From the NCBI RefSeq assembly GCF_022539665.2, contig NC_081331.1:2824501-2888500 (forward strand): 64,000 nucleotides of DNA, written 5' to 3'. The notes beneath the pieces are model-generated. The model did not search any database. It saw only the letters and a list, made by a program, of their open reading frames with translations, and was not told where the DNA came from. Made by a program: the position numbers and the translations under genes. Below, piece by piece: positions 39,253 through 50,493 of this stretch. Each line of letters opens with the position of its first letter. Position 1 is the first letter of the stretch. This DNA comes from Daphnia carinata (taxonomy: Eukaryota; Arthropoda; Branchiopoda; Diplostraca; Daphniidae).

Positions 39253-41706
39253 ATGATGGAGCGGTGGATGCAGTTATTGTTCGTCTTTCTTGTCGTCCAA
39301 GGTAATTTTTCAACTGTGCCAGTATCTTTGTATTGACTCAATTAATCGTTAACTACAATTGGTTTATTCCCTTAACATCAGGCTATTCCTGCAGAGTCTG
39401 GAACGGAATACCACAAGTTGTAAGCTATCTATTTGCTTGCTATAAAGAAACGATATTCACAATGATACGCAACTTCGTTTGTATTAAAGTCCCGTTCGTC
39501 GTTGGGCTTCTGCTAACTTTGTTGGTTTCATTCAGATCAATTGCTCATTGGTCTTTTTGTTTTTATCCTTGGGTAGTTTGTTGAACCTAGCTGCCCACAA
39601 CAAGAAGGCTTCTTCACTGTGGATAATCAGTGCACAAGAGAGTACCACTATTGCCTAGATGGAGTTGTCATTTATGAACAGGTAAGTCAAATGCGTAATT
39701 TGTTGTTCCACCACATGGGCTACAACTTACGTGGTTCAAACGCCTAAATTGATACCATAACTAGTTTAAAACCAAACTTCTAATCATGGGAACCTTCACT
39801 TTAATAGGTATGCCCGGAATCAGACGTTTTTGATCCACTGTTGAAAACATGCGTCGAGCCAGCAACTTGCTTCGGTAAATTTTCGTATAATGTGTTTATA
39901 AATCTCATCGAGCCCTTGTTTTGAATTTGTATTTGTACATCACTTAATATTTAAAATCCCGAATCCCTAATGTACAACAAATCCCATTATCAAAAATTGA
40001 GACAACTTTTTTTTTTTTTTTTTTTTTTTTTTATAAATAGATTGCCCTCCTGAAGATGGGATACATCCTGTCCCCCAAAGCTGCACAGACGAATATTATC
40101 AATGTACCAGTGGAGTACCAGAAAAGCTGGTATTGAGAATCATGCCCTTTCGTTTGTAATCTTGTTCTAAACGAAAATTTCTATTTATTGTTTAAATGTA
40201 AAATGCAGAGCTGTCCTGCCGGTAACATTTTTGATCCAGTGACGTATGAATGTACCCCCGCCGAGCAAGCTTCATGCGGTAAGCAACCTCTTGACTTTAC
40301 GTTACCAGAGTCTGTAGATCGTTCATAATTTTTTGTAACATTCTGATTATTTTTTTCAGCGGCGCTCATGCAATGCAGTGAAAATGGTTATTTTCCATTT
40401 CCAGGTATATATTGTAAATAAAACTCCATATCCGCAATTTCTGAATAATGTGATTGGCAGGAGAATGTAGCGGGTTGTATTTTCTCTGCGTTGGCGGCCA
40501 AAGCTCTACGATGGTAATTTCGTTTTTAATATTTTGAAGTGTTCTCACTTGCCATTTGGTATTTTTTTAACACCACGTCGATTGTTTAGTATTGCCCGTC
40601 AGATACGGTTTTTGAGGCAAGCACTTCGACTTGTGTTCCTTTAGAGTCTGCGTCGTGCACGCGTAAGTCTACCATTTAGAAATTTCAAACAGTTCGTGAA
40701 TTCACTATCACAATTTTGCTTTGTATATGGCCAGCTGGGCCGAAAACGACGACCACTACACAATCAACTACTACACCCACAACTACCACCACTCCAACCA
40801 CTACCACTACTCCGACCACTACAACTACTCCAACCACTACAACTACTCCAACCACAACAACTACTCCAACCACAACAACTACTCCGACCACCACCACTAC
40901 TCCGACCACCACTACCACTCCGACGACGACTACTACTCCCACCACTACTACTACTCCAACTACCACCACTACTCCCACCACTACCACCACTCCCACTACC
41001 ACCACTACTCCCACCACTACCACTACTCCAACCACCACAGTTGCTCCTGGCTTTGTTTGTCCGACACCTAACGGAAATTTCGAGATTCCTGGCAATTGTA
41101 CTTCATTCTACAATTGCACAAATGGAGTATATACTGTTCAAGTAATTATAATTTCAAAAAGCAACACAAGTATCCAATAACTAATCATCCGCTTATTTAT
41201 AAGAATTGCCAACCTGGAACAGCTTTCAATCCTTACGTTGGCGCGTGCGATTTTCCTTTTAACGTTCCCGGATGTTCGGTTGTAAGTATATTTATTTACA
41301 TTTTTACCCTATAATAACTCCCAACTCCTTCTAAGGAAAGCAAAGCTGTAACATAATATGACGTTTTTCGCTTTCTAGGTTCGAATTGATGAGGATGAAA
41401 AGGACCACTTTCTATTCAACGATTCCAATTTTCAATGTCCCGGTAGCGGCAATTGGCCTCATGCTGAATGCGAATATTACTATTCTTGTTATGGAAACGG
41501 AATGAATAGGAAAGCGCAGGTTTGGCAATGCAGAAAGAATTTTCTCTACGACATCAGATCCCGTCGATGCAAATATTGGAAAATTGCTGGGTGTGGCGAT
41601 CGTCTCCGATCAGGTACGTAAACTTTAAAATTCGTACACATTTTCCTGGAATGCGCGTCCTTGTGGTAACACTAAAATGCTGTTTTCGTTCACAGTACTA
41701 GCCTAG
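39253..41706 (+). CDS. CBM14 array gene 2: five-domain chitin-binding mucin-like protein
   Basis: Tandem duplicate of gene 1, intact. Exons: 39253-39301, 39382-39419, 39577-39681, 39808-39874, 40041-40129, 40209-40278, 40360-40404, 40461-40513, 40590-40662, 40735-41141, 41204-41281, 41379-41613, 41696-41706; 439 residues. The signal peptide MMERWMQLLFVFLVVQG (or from the next Met) is followed by three CBM14 domains matching gene 1 exon for exon. A linker of 14 TTTTTP units follows, then a fourth domain (FVCPTPNGNF...SFYNCTNG, CQPGTAFNPYVGAC). The fifth is of a different type in a single exon (FQCPGSGNWPHAECEYYYSC...CRKNFLYD...CGDR). The Thr/Pro linker should be heavily O-glycosylated, as in peritrophic-matrix mucins; this is inferred. 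The start could be 39253 or 39256. A 26-T run (40007-40032) abuts the acceptor of exon 5. Confidence 0.88.
40007..40032 (+). repeat. 26-base poly-T next to a splice acceptor
   Basis: An uninterrupted T run ends eight bases before the exon 5 acceptor of array gene 2 (ATAAATAG|ATTGCC). It can serve as the polypyrimidine tract. Gene 1 has a much shorter run at the same place, so the run expanded, or contracted in gene 1, after duplication. Confidence 0.8.
40779..41030 (+). repeat. Thr-Pro coding repeat, 14 copies of 18 bp
   Basis: Fourteen in-frame copies of a unit encoding TTTTTP inside exon 10 of array gene 2. Codon choice varies from copy to copy (ACA, ACC, ACG, ACT; CCA, CCC, CCG) while the peptide stays constant, as expected if the peptide rather than the DNA is kept. 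The opposite strand is also open but is only the repeat's mirror. Boundaries are approximate. Confidence 0.8.
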
Positions 41707-42322
41707 AACAGTTTTTGCTTGCAATTGGGTGGATTCCCCATAAAGGCAGCAGCAACAATCGTGTGAATGTATTAATAAGATGACCGAATAGAAATAAAAT
41801 TATTTTCGCATGTGAAAAATATTACGATATTTCCGTTTTAACCTGCAATTATATACGCAGATAAACAGGTTTTTGTTATATTCTTTTATGCGTCAATTTG
41901 CTAGACTCTGAACTTCGGATTGATCTGATGTTCATTAAGCGAAAACATTCACTGTATAAGCGAAAACATTCATTCGTGCTATACATGAATTTCTTTAATT
42001 TTTTAAAACAATAAGACATGAAAATAAAAATTAGAATTTTCGAGATTCTATGCATGCTACAACCTTTATGAGTTAGACGGTCCGATTGTTGCTCGTGTTT
42101 GTATTAGTTGTTGCGGTGATAAAATGATCTCTGCACGACGGCCTTCGCAACAAACAAACACTGCATGACGTCTACTGCGATAAGCGTAGGCAATCAATCA
42201 CGTAATTGTTGACTCTCACGAAATACCAAACTCCATTTCTAATCCCCACTTGCACCTTTTGAAATGAGAAAACATTCGCTCAAACTTACAGCATTTTTAT
42301 AATCGGCTTCTATACCGACGAC
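41707..42322. other. Spacer between array genes 2 and 3
   Basis: About 615 bp. AATAAA at 41793-41798, some 90 bp after the gene 2 stop, is a good poly(A) signal. The rest is AT-rich with no exon seen; it should hold the gene 3 promoter. Confidence 0.5.
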
Positions 42323-44467
42323 ATGGTGAAGAATATCTTACCCTTGTTGTTTCTTTTTAATTCCTTAAACGGTATGCAGTGTTGAAGTTTAATACCTGGC
42401 TAAATTCGATGTCGTATTAACTGTGTTTTGTTTCGTTTTCATTGACAGGAGGATTGGGAATTTCGGTAACGCCAGCACTTTAAATGTCCTAAAAAAATTC
42501 ACGTTTGAATTTCGTTTAGTAATTTGAAGTTACTTGAATAGGAAAAGGAATTCGTCTGCCCGAACCAAGAAACTGGTTTTTATCCCGACAGTGAAAACAT
42601 TTGCACAGGTTCTTATTTCACTTGTGTAAACGGAGTTGCTTACCCTCAGGTAAATAAAATATTTTTTCCAAGTGTCTTTAAAATTCCTATCATATGTCTT
42701 GCATTTCGCCGTTAAAGCTTCTTTCGTTTTCCATTTTTTTGTAGCAATGCCCTGGTATTACAGTTTTTGATCCAGAGAGTGAACTGTGTGTCGATCTCGA
42801 AGTTGCCTCTTGTTACGGTAATTTCCAACTATGTTACAAAACGCATTTAAGGAAAATGAATTAATCTGGTTGTGTCTCCCGTTGTGTGTTGATGAACAAA
42901 GTGTCTCCCTTCACGTGTCCATCGTCAGAAGGATTTTACCCGGTACCTGGAACATGTGAAAGTAACTATTACATCTGCGTTAGTGGAATCGCTTCACTCA
43001 CGGTAAGAATAACATTGGAAAAATGAATATGTTTTCAGTTAACCGCCAACGATGATTAATTTGAATCGTACTCGTGACTAACGGCATAAAATATGTGCTT
43101 ACAGAAGTGTCCGTTTGAGGCAATATTCGATCCTGTCACTTTTGATTGCGTTCCGGCTGATGAAGCTTCATGCAGTAATATTTTCGCTAGTGCGCACAGC
43201 TTTTTAGTTTACAAAATTAACTTGATTTATGTATGTTCTTCCAGATAAACCGTTTAGCTGTCCATCTCCAGATGGCCTTTTTCCATATCCAGGTAAAATT
43301 TCAAGACGACTAGTCAGTGCTGAACTATTTTTAACGAACCCTTTTTTTTTTAAGATGCTTGTTGCGGAATTTATTATAATTGCGCTGGCGGCCAGAGCAC
43401 CCTACAGGTAAATAGTCCCCGTAATGAATTGCGTGGCATATGACTTCAGTCTGCCGCGCAATTTATATTTCACAGGTGTCTTATGATTTTGAAATTTTCA
43501 TCTTTAGTATTGTTCTACTGGATATTATTTTGATCCAGTAGCTCTGAGCTGTGTATTGGCTGAGGAGGCCAGTTGTTCAAGTAAGCTTCAGTTTATTTTT
43601 CCAGTAATTATTTTACGACTTCTTAATTCCTGTTTGAACGCCTCCTGGTGAATGCAAATGTTATTTACTTTAGCTGGTGGGGGAACAGCTACGCCAAAAA
43701 CAACTTTAGCTCCGACCACAACATCAACGTCAACGACACCTGAACCATTTGTCTGTCCTGGTGACGGTTACTACTCCATAGGTAATTATATTAGAAAACA
43801 TCTGGTAAATCAAGGTGTTTTACTTTACTCAAAGCCATCTTCTTTGAATTTCATAGGTGTATCATGCAGTTCCACTTTCTACAACTGCTCTCTTGGCCAA
43901 CACACCGAAGAGGTAATCACTCTTTTCCTTTATTACCTGTGTAAGGTCACCTGCAAGCTCAATCCCAAAGCCACTCTTTACTACATTACATATCGTCCAA
44001 TTTGATTTTAGTCCTGTCCTGGAGGTATGATTTTCGTTCCGGACTACTCAAGTTGCGTCTTATCCACGTACACCACATGCGCACGTAAGTGCTTTAGCTT
44101 TGAACCTAGAAAAATGTTTTTCTTTGCCATACAAGTAAAATGCTTTTTTGGTCATGATTGGATAACTTAGCTGGTCAATGGCATGCTGCCACTCCGGCCT
44201 GGATTCCTGATGCAATTCTCCCAGCCGTCTCTTCGACCAATTTTGTTTGCCCAACATCCAATGGTAACTTCAAGTCTACCGGAAATCGTTTGAAATTTTG
44301 GGTTTGCGTAAACGGACGCGCAGTTCTTCAAGTAATTATTTGATCTTCCAAAAATGATAAACATGAATTAACTGGTAATATGTCTTTATTCTTATTCACA
44401 GAGTTGCCCACCTGGCATGGCATTCGACCCTACTGTTGGTGCTTGCAGTTATCCACAGGAATGGTAA
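42323..44467 (+). CDS. CBM14 array gene 3: five-domain chitin-binding protein with degenerate last domain
   Basis: Exons: 42323-42371, 42449-42465, 42542-42649, 42745-42817, 42902-43002, 43105-43174, 43245-43292, 43355-43407, 43508-43580, 43674-43781, 43857-43912, 44012-44084, 44171-44331, 44402-44467; 351 residues, all phases closed. Signal peptide MVKNILPLLFLFNSLNG. Domains begin at FVCPNQETGFYP, FTCPSSEGFYPVPG, FSCPSPDGLFPYP, FVCPGDGYYSIG and FVCPTSNGNF. A short Thr-rich linker (TTLAPTTTSTSTTPEP) precedes domain 4. In domain 5 the cysteine before the aromatic pair is missing (TGNRLKFWVCVNG instead of C-x3-FYxC) and the protein stops soon after CSYPQEW, so one disulfide cannot form. Exon 2 is only 17 bases. 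AATAAA lies at 44696-44701. Confidence 0.86.
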
Positions 44468-44946
44468 CGTTAATGACAAATGCAATAATTACAGGTATAC
44501 GTCTCTTTTCTTAAATCTACGATATTTCGAAAATATGTATCGCAAAGTGTAATAAAATGTTCTGTTGTATACGCAAGTAGCTCAATTTCTAAATGTTAAC
44601 AACATTATGTATCTTTTAGCGTGTAGAAACGTCTAGTATAACGAAGCGGACTTTGTTCAATAATTCTAGGTTACATTTGAGGCCGCCTTGTACGCAATAA
44701 AGAGCTCGAAGTATCATTTGTCTTGTTGGATTGTCAGAGCTTTGATAACAAGCATTAGAGTCCATTTACTTAATCAAACAATTGTTACATGATCACTTGA
44801 TAAGGAAGAATAATCAATTTCCATGTTCTCGACTAGCGCTAGAATATCAATCTTGCCTCTGTAATCCTGTTGTAGTTGTTGACTTCTCTAACCGTATACT
44901 TTCCGTCTGGCTACTGGCATCCACTTTTATCTCAATCAACATTAAA
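44468..44946. other. Spacer between array genes 3 and 4
   Basis: About 480 bp with the gene 3 poly(A) signal AATAAA at 44696-44701, about 230 bp past the stop. No exon is seen in the remainder, which should hold the gene 4 promoter. Confidence 0.5.
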
Positions 44947-47185
44947 ATGAAGAAGTTTGTCTTATTGTCTTTGCTCCTTTTAGGTTTCTCTGAAGGTAAA
45001 CTGTTACAATAATTCATTTTGGCGGTCTTCTAATGTAATGTTTTACCGATTCTGAAAACCGCAGCTTATTCAAAAGTTGTAAGAAATAATTGAGATACAA
45101 ATTGTATTGCAGGCAGCTTCGGCAAAAGTTTCAAAGGATCTGCAAGAGAGGTAATAGACATATTATGTAATTCATTTAAAAGGCACACTTTGCTTGAATT
45201 GTGGTTGCATTGTTTGTTTTTGTCTCATTTAAATAGGATTGTAATTATCCCACTATTTTTGATCCTGCAACAAATTTGGCTACGTTAAGTTTAAGGATTC
45301 CCAACAAACAGGTATGACGGAAACAATTGATGAAGTTTATTTAGTCCCACAATAAAAAAAAATAGATAACGCCACTTCGCTTTATAAAGAACTGTTCTCT
45401 TGTTGTTCCTTTCTCAGAGTTTACTTTCAAACTAGTTTCAGTAAAAAAAATATTTCCCAAAGACAGTCATCCGATTAAAATTCATAGTGTATTGTATAGG
45501 GACGCGAAAGTGAATTCCAATGTCCCAACAGCGACACAGATTTTTTTCCCGCCGACCCCTTCTGCTCTGAATTTTATTACGTATGTGTGGACGGAATTGC
45601 TTATCCTCAGGTAAGAAGCTAATCAAATGCAACTCTTATTTTCTTTGATGGATGTGTCTAACCTTAATTATTTTTCTGGAAATTTTGATTTATCTCATAG
45701 GAATGTCCCGGTACTTCAGGAATTACTGCCTTTGATCCAGCCACCAAAACTTGTCGTCCCGTCGAATGTTGCCGTTGCTACTTCACTTGCCCAGCGTCCG
45801 ATCCAAACGGATTCTTTCCTGTGCCTGGAACATGTTCAAGCGGTTACTATGTTTGCGTCGACGGTCTTTACGAAACCTACGTAAGCCCAACATTGCCTTT
45901 GATTTTCAACCAACAATGCGTTGCCTTATTACACACATTTAAAAGATTTAATCCTTCAACATGAATGAAAACACCGTAGGAATGTCCGTTGGGTGCGCTG
46001 TTCGATCCCGTCACCGGAGATTGTGAACCACCTGCAGAAGCATCTTGCAGTACATTAAAATTTTTCCTTTTTTTTCGTCGCCAACAGTTGTTCAATTTTT
46101 TTTTTCTCTGTCAGACCAACCCTTTAGCTGTCCGTCAACGGATGGTGTTTTCCCATACCCAGGTAAGCATTAAATTGCAACTACGAAACAGAAAATGCAG
46201 GGAGTCTCTAATTTGTTTATTTCGTGAAAGATGCGTGCAGTAGCATTTATTACAATTGTACAAACGGACAGGATTCTATACAGGTACATCAATTTCGAGA
46301 TCAATAATTATATTTCAATTCATCCTTTCATAAATATTGGCTGCAGTATTGCCCTACAGGCACTGTTTTTGATCCGGCAGTTTCGAGCTGTGTTACAACT
46401 GCTTATGCTTCTTGTTCACGTAAATTAACTTCATTTCCATTCACATCGTTTAATTAATTTTATCTATACACTCTTGCCTCGTGTGGTATTTCGCCATTAG
46501 CTGGAGCGACAACGACGGAGGTATCGACCACGACAGAAGGCGTGTTTGTCTGTCTCGAAGCAGGCTACTTCCCCATCCCGGAAAATTGTTCTATTTACTA
46601 CCTTTGTAGAGGTGCTGGAGAGGCACCTCTGACTGTTGTAAGTAATCAAGCCTTTAGCGCTGTCTCATCTTACCCGATATTGAATTACGGTTTTTCTTCT
46701 TCATCGACTTGTTAGCCATGTCCTAACGGACTAGTTTTCAATCCGGATACAGCGCTTTGTGACTATCCAGAAAATGTTCCGGAATGTAGCATCACAGCGG
46801 CCGTTGAATTACTGGTAATATTATTTGTTAAAAATGGAAAGACATGCTTTCATTACATCCAATGATTTGTTTGTACAGGTGGGCGGAAATGTAAGACTTG
46901 GTATCTCCAAACAAGATCATCCGGGTGATGGATTCAGTTGTAAGAACGAAGATGGCATCTATCCTCTCAAATCCGATGGAAGTTATTCCCGATATTATTT
47001 TGCCTGCGTTGGGGGAATTGCTTATCCTAAGGTAATACAAAAGTTTGGGATTACAAACTGTCACTATAAATTCTTCTTAAGAACAACTGGTAAAATATTG
47101 ATTTGACTTATCAAAAATATCCAAGGTATGCCCGGGAATGACTGCATTTGATTCCGGGAAATTGTCGTGCGCATTGATTGCCTAA
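44947..47185 (+). CDS. CBM14 array gene 4: five-domain chitin-binding protein with odd exon structure
   Basis: Exons: 44947-44995, 45113-45150, 45237-45311 (doubtful), 45500-45610, 45701-45880, 45980-46049, 46115-46162, 46231-46283, 46347-46419, 46501-46637, 46716-46814, 46879-47031, 47126-47185; up to 381 residues. Signal peptide MKKFVLLSLLLLGFSEG. Domains start at FQCPNSDTDFFP, FTCPASDPNGFFPVPG, FSCPSTDGVFPYP, FVCLEAGYFPIPE and FSCKNEDGIYPL. A short Thr-rich linker (TTTEVSTTTEG) precedes domain 4. Exon 3 looks like an isolated second half of a CBM14 domain (DCNYPTIFDPATN) lacking its closing cysteine. It is phase 0 on both sides, so it can be skipped without a frameshift. Exon 5 fuses the end of domain 1 and the start of domain 2; the usual phase-1 intron between domains is missing. 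The last half-domain ends CALIA. Confidence 0.83.
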
Positions 47186-48309
47186 ATAGGTAAGCCTTAA
47201 ATCGTATTCATCAAAGGAAGGTTCATTCATGCCATGTCAATATCTCTGAATGACAAAATTAAGAGCTCATTAAATACAAAATTGCGTATATGATAAGGAG
47301 TAATTCTGGAATTAATCAAGGCACATTTTGTTTCAAAAACCTAGTGCCGCTGCGGAAACCCCATAACGTCCCCAACAGAAAATCGCATTTTGTCCTCAAC
47401 TGGCTCGAAGGTAGAGTATAATCGGATGTAGCTACATAACTACTTGCAATTAGCTGTTGAATTGAATACAATGGATAAGTGTACAGTTGAAAGTAAAAAT
47501 GGTTCTTGTGCGAACCAAGGCGGTTTTAAATTTCGCTGATTGTATGTACCACACTCATGTAAGCCTTTGATTGCCCTTTTTCACGCTGTATAGCAATGAT
47601 CGCGTACAGAAGAATTAATGTCAATCAGCTAAACCTTTATGTCTGTTTTTGACCTTGAATGTTTTATCTCCATAAGAAATTGCGGAGTGACGGTAAGAAA
47701 ACCATTTGCATAAAGAGCAGTTTTCGATTGTTACCCTACCTGACATGCCACGTAATTTTTCTTGGAATAGTCTATAGCCCTAAGTCAGAAGTAAAGTTGC
47801 GTACGATTGGACCTGTCGTTGCATTCGTTTTCTCATGGTGGAACAGAGTGGAACGAATCGAATGTGCAGCTCGCGCTTTCTATGTCTTCATTTTCTTATC
47901 GCGGCCCGACAGCTTAGCGTGGAGGTAATCGAGAATTTGATTTATGGATTTTAAAAATTAATGTTTTATTGCTTGCGTAAAGTAAGGACATCTGCTGTAA
48001 TATCTTAGTTGTGACGCTTTAACAAATGTGAATGGCTTAGACATCAATCTGTATCTCCAACATGGTGAGACCACTGTCAATCCCCTAATCTCATTTCACA
48101 TTTTCAACAGACGAGATAAGCCTTGCCACGCAATGGCATTAACGAAGGCGTTGACGCACTATATCAGCCATCTCCTGTGCAATACCACGTGACTCGTATA
48201 AATATCTACACTTACATACAATGTCGAAACAGACTCACGTTATCGATCAGCAGATTACAGCTTCCACAAAATCAACAGCAGTACCCAGTTTTTCATATTC
48301 GCGTGAAGC
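47186..48309. other. Spacer between array genes 4 and 5
   Basis: About 1.1 kb. An open frame at 47659-47928 has no motif or splice partner and is taken as chance. A TATAAATA at 48197-48204, about 110 bp before the gene 5 start, is the clearest promoter element in the array. Confidence 0.5.
48197..48204 (+). promoter_or_regulatory. TATA box of array gene 5
   Basis: TATAAATA about 110 bp upstream of the gene 5 ATG, within a distance that allows a short 5' UTR. Assigned from sequence and position. Confidence 0.55.
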
Positions 48310-49931
48310 ATGAAGAATCCCCTTGTGTCCATCCTGGCAGTGTTGTGCTCTTTTCTTTGTAAGTACTTCGCAATTTTAATAGTCCGCAGCTTGGGTATCG
48401 GTAGCATATCAGGATGTTAAAATTAATGAAGCTGTTTTCACTTTGTTTTTATCATCCAGGTGTGGGTTTGTGTTTGGAGAAACAGCGTTCAGCTTGGATT
48501 CCATTACAAGTATGAACATAATTATTCTGAAAAATGAACATTTAAAAAATAAGCGCCTAGTTGATTATGCTTTTTTCTGTGCCGTACAGTTGGTACTAAC
48601 TCGATTAACTTGCAGGAACGCGCAAAGGAGTTCGTCTGTCCACTCGGACAAGAGGGATTTTTCTGTTCCGAAGCCTGCACCCCATACTACTATTATTGTA
48701 CTGCGGCAGGCGACTTGTATCCATTGGTAATCCGCATACATAAATTGCTAAGTTAGTTCAATGGTAATGCCGTTCAACGTTTCTGGATGTCAGGAATGTC
48801 CCCCAGGTACCGTGTATGATCCCAATCAAGGGGAACCACTGAGCAGAGCAGCATGCGTCGATGAAAATGTTTGCATAGGTTTGTTTTTATTGTTTTTAAC
48901 ATCAAATAACGCTTCAATGTGAGTAAATCTCAGTGCGGGGCATCTTTTTTTATTTATAGATCCAGCAGCGACAACTACCCCGTCGGCGACAACTACCCCA
49001 TCGGCGACAACTACCCCATCGGCGACAACTACCCCGTCGGCGACAACTACCCCGTCGGCGACAACTACCCCGTCGGCGACAACTACCCCGTCGGCGACAA
49101 CTACCCCGTCGGCGACAACTACCCCGTCGGCGACAACTACCCCGATAACATCCACTACAACAAGGGCACCAAATACTTGTCAGGAAACAACACCAAGCAA
49201 CTTTGCTTGTCCTGGAAATGGGCTATACCCTTACGATGAATGCTCTTCGCTGTATTGGCAGTGTTCAAACGACTACGCGTACCTTCAGGTAACACTATGT
49301 CTAATCCGTTTTTTTCACTCCTACACGCTTCTTCGCTAATTGTTTCTTTTACTTATGTGGTCTAACCTCTTTAGTGTTGTCCAGCAAATTTGGTTTTCAA
49401 TCCGACTTTAAAAGCATGTGATTACGAAACCAATGTCGCAGGCTGTAATCCTACGAAATCTGATTTCGCCAATCACGAACAGGTAAATGAAATTTGCTCT
49501 ATAATTAAATCCATAAAATAAATCCTAGTTTTACTATTTATCAGCTGCAAATTCAAGGTAAAACTGACCGTAGCGACCGTATCCCATCCAATTCTGGTAA
49601 TTCTGTTTTGTTAACTAAGAATAATTTTAATATGTATAATCATTTTGTGCCCAGCAGCTTCTGAAACGCTTGTAGAGACGTTTGAATGCCAAACGGACGG
49701 CTTTTTCTCTTTTGGCGTTGATAAATGTTCGTCGACTTACGTCACTTGTGCTGATGGCATTGCTTATTATACGGTCAGTTTAAAGATTTAATCGAATTGC
49801 TCGTTCTGTCCATCTTCTGATTTTCTTAATCACTTTTGGTTGTCAAATGCTATTAGGAATGCCCGGCCGATGGTATTTTTGACGAAGGTTCGCAAATTTG
49901 CGTACAAGCTGATCAGCTGCCTTACTGCTAG
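48310..49931 (+). CDS. CBM14 array gene 5: chitin-binding protein with ATTTPS minisatellite linker
   Basis: Exons: 48310-48358, 48460-48509, 48616-48726, 48794-48878, 48960-49288, 49375-49482, 49545-49596, 49655-49773, 49857-49931; 325 residues. Signal peptide MKNPLVSILAVLCSFLCVG. Domain 1 has FVCPLGQEGFF...YYYYC and CPPGTVYDP. A linker of ten ATTTPS-type units follows. Domain 2 has FACPGNGLYPYDEC...YWQC and CCPANLVFNPTLKAC. Domain 3 has FECQTDGFFSFG...YVTCADG and CPADGIFDE, ending LPYC. A small hydrophilic exon (LQIQGKTDRSDRIPSNSG) sits between domains 2 and 3. The domains follow the array's phase-0 split. The linker is a likely O-glycosylated, flexible spacer. Confidence 0.86.
48968..49147 (+). 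repeat. ATTTPS coding minisatellite, 10 copies of 18 bp
   Basis: Ten consecutive in-frame 18-bp units (GCGACAACTACCCCGTCG and close variants) in exon 5 of array gene 5. Copies differ almost only at one third position (CCG/CCA), and the last unit ends ATA. Near-identity of the DNA points to recent expansion or homogenisation, so copy number may vary between individuals. Confidence 0.9.
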
Positions 49932-50493
49932 ATTTTGAACACATCAGCAATCGTACAAAACGAGAACTAATTAATTCTTACAATTTGTCAATTCCTATAC
50001 TTAATTAAAACTTTACTTTACCGCGAACAAACGGCACACTGACTTTTTTTTAAGTCTCAAGAAGACTTGGTAATCCTGGGAGTTAAACGAACGCAGTCTT
50101 GCAGGTAAGAAAAAAAAACTAAATGTGAGAAATTCTCAAAGAGCAAACGTGACGGAATTTCTCTGTCTTGGAAAACGAAACAGGAAATGTTTGTTTGAGG
50201 GCGATGATGTTGGGCGTAAGGAAACGAAACTTTGCAGCGTTTGAGATTGGTGCAATGTTGATTTGAAAAGTTTAGGGGTCATCAATTTTTTAATGCAAAC
50301 GTCAAAAGATGGCCGATACGTTTTCTATGCGATAACGAACAAACAAGTGGTGAAGCAACTATAGGTCACTTGCTACCTGATATCGCATTTTATTGTTGAC
50401 CAAGTTTTTGAGGTTTGAATTTGTCGGCCTTATTTACTTGGCCGAGCGTTCCAGACTTTTCAAACGCAGAGAACTTCGGCTCCGTATTTCGAA
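49932..50493. other. Spacer between array genes 5 and 6
   Basis: About 560 bp, AT-rich, with no exon and no clear TATA box seen. It should contain the end of gene 5 and the promoter of gene 6. Confidence 0.45.

Noticed and set aside
40685..41095. Long minus-strand Val/Gly repeat frame opposite gene 2
   Set aside because: It is the mirror of the Thr/Pro coding repeat; it has no domain and no splice context of its own.
47659..47928. 89-codon frame between genes 4 and 5
   Set aside because: No CBM14 pattern, no signal peptide and no convincing splice sites.
48826..49155. Minus-strand VVVAD repeat frame opposite gene 5
   Set aside because: Same reason: mirror of the ATTTPS repeat, with no other support.
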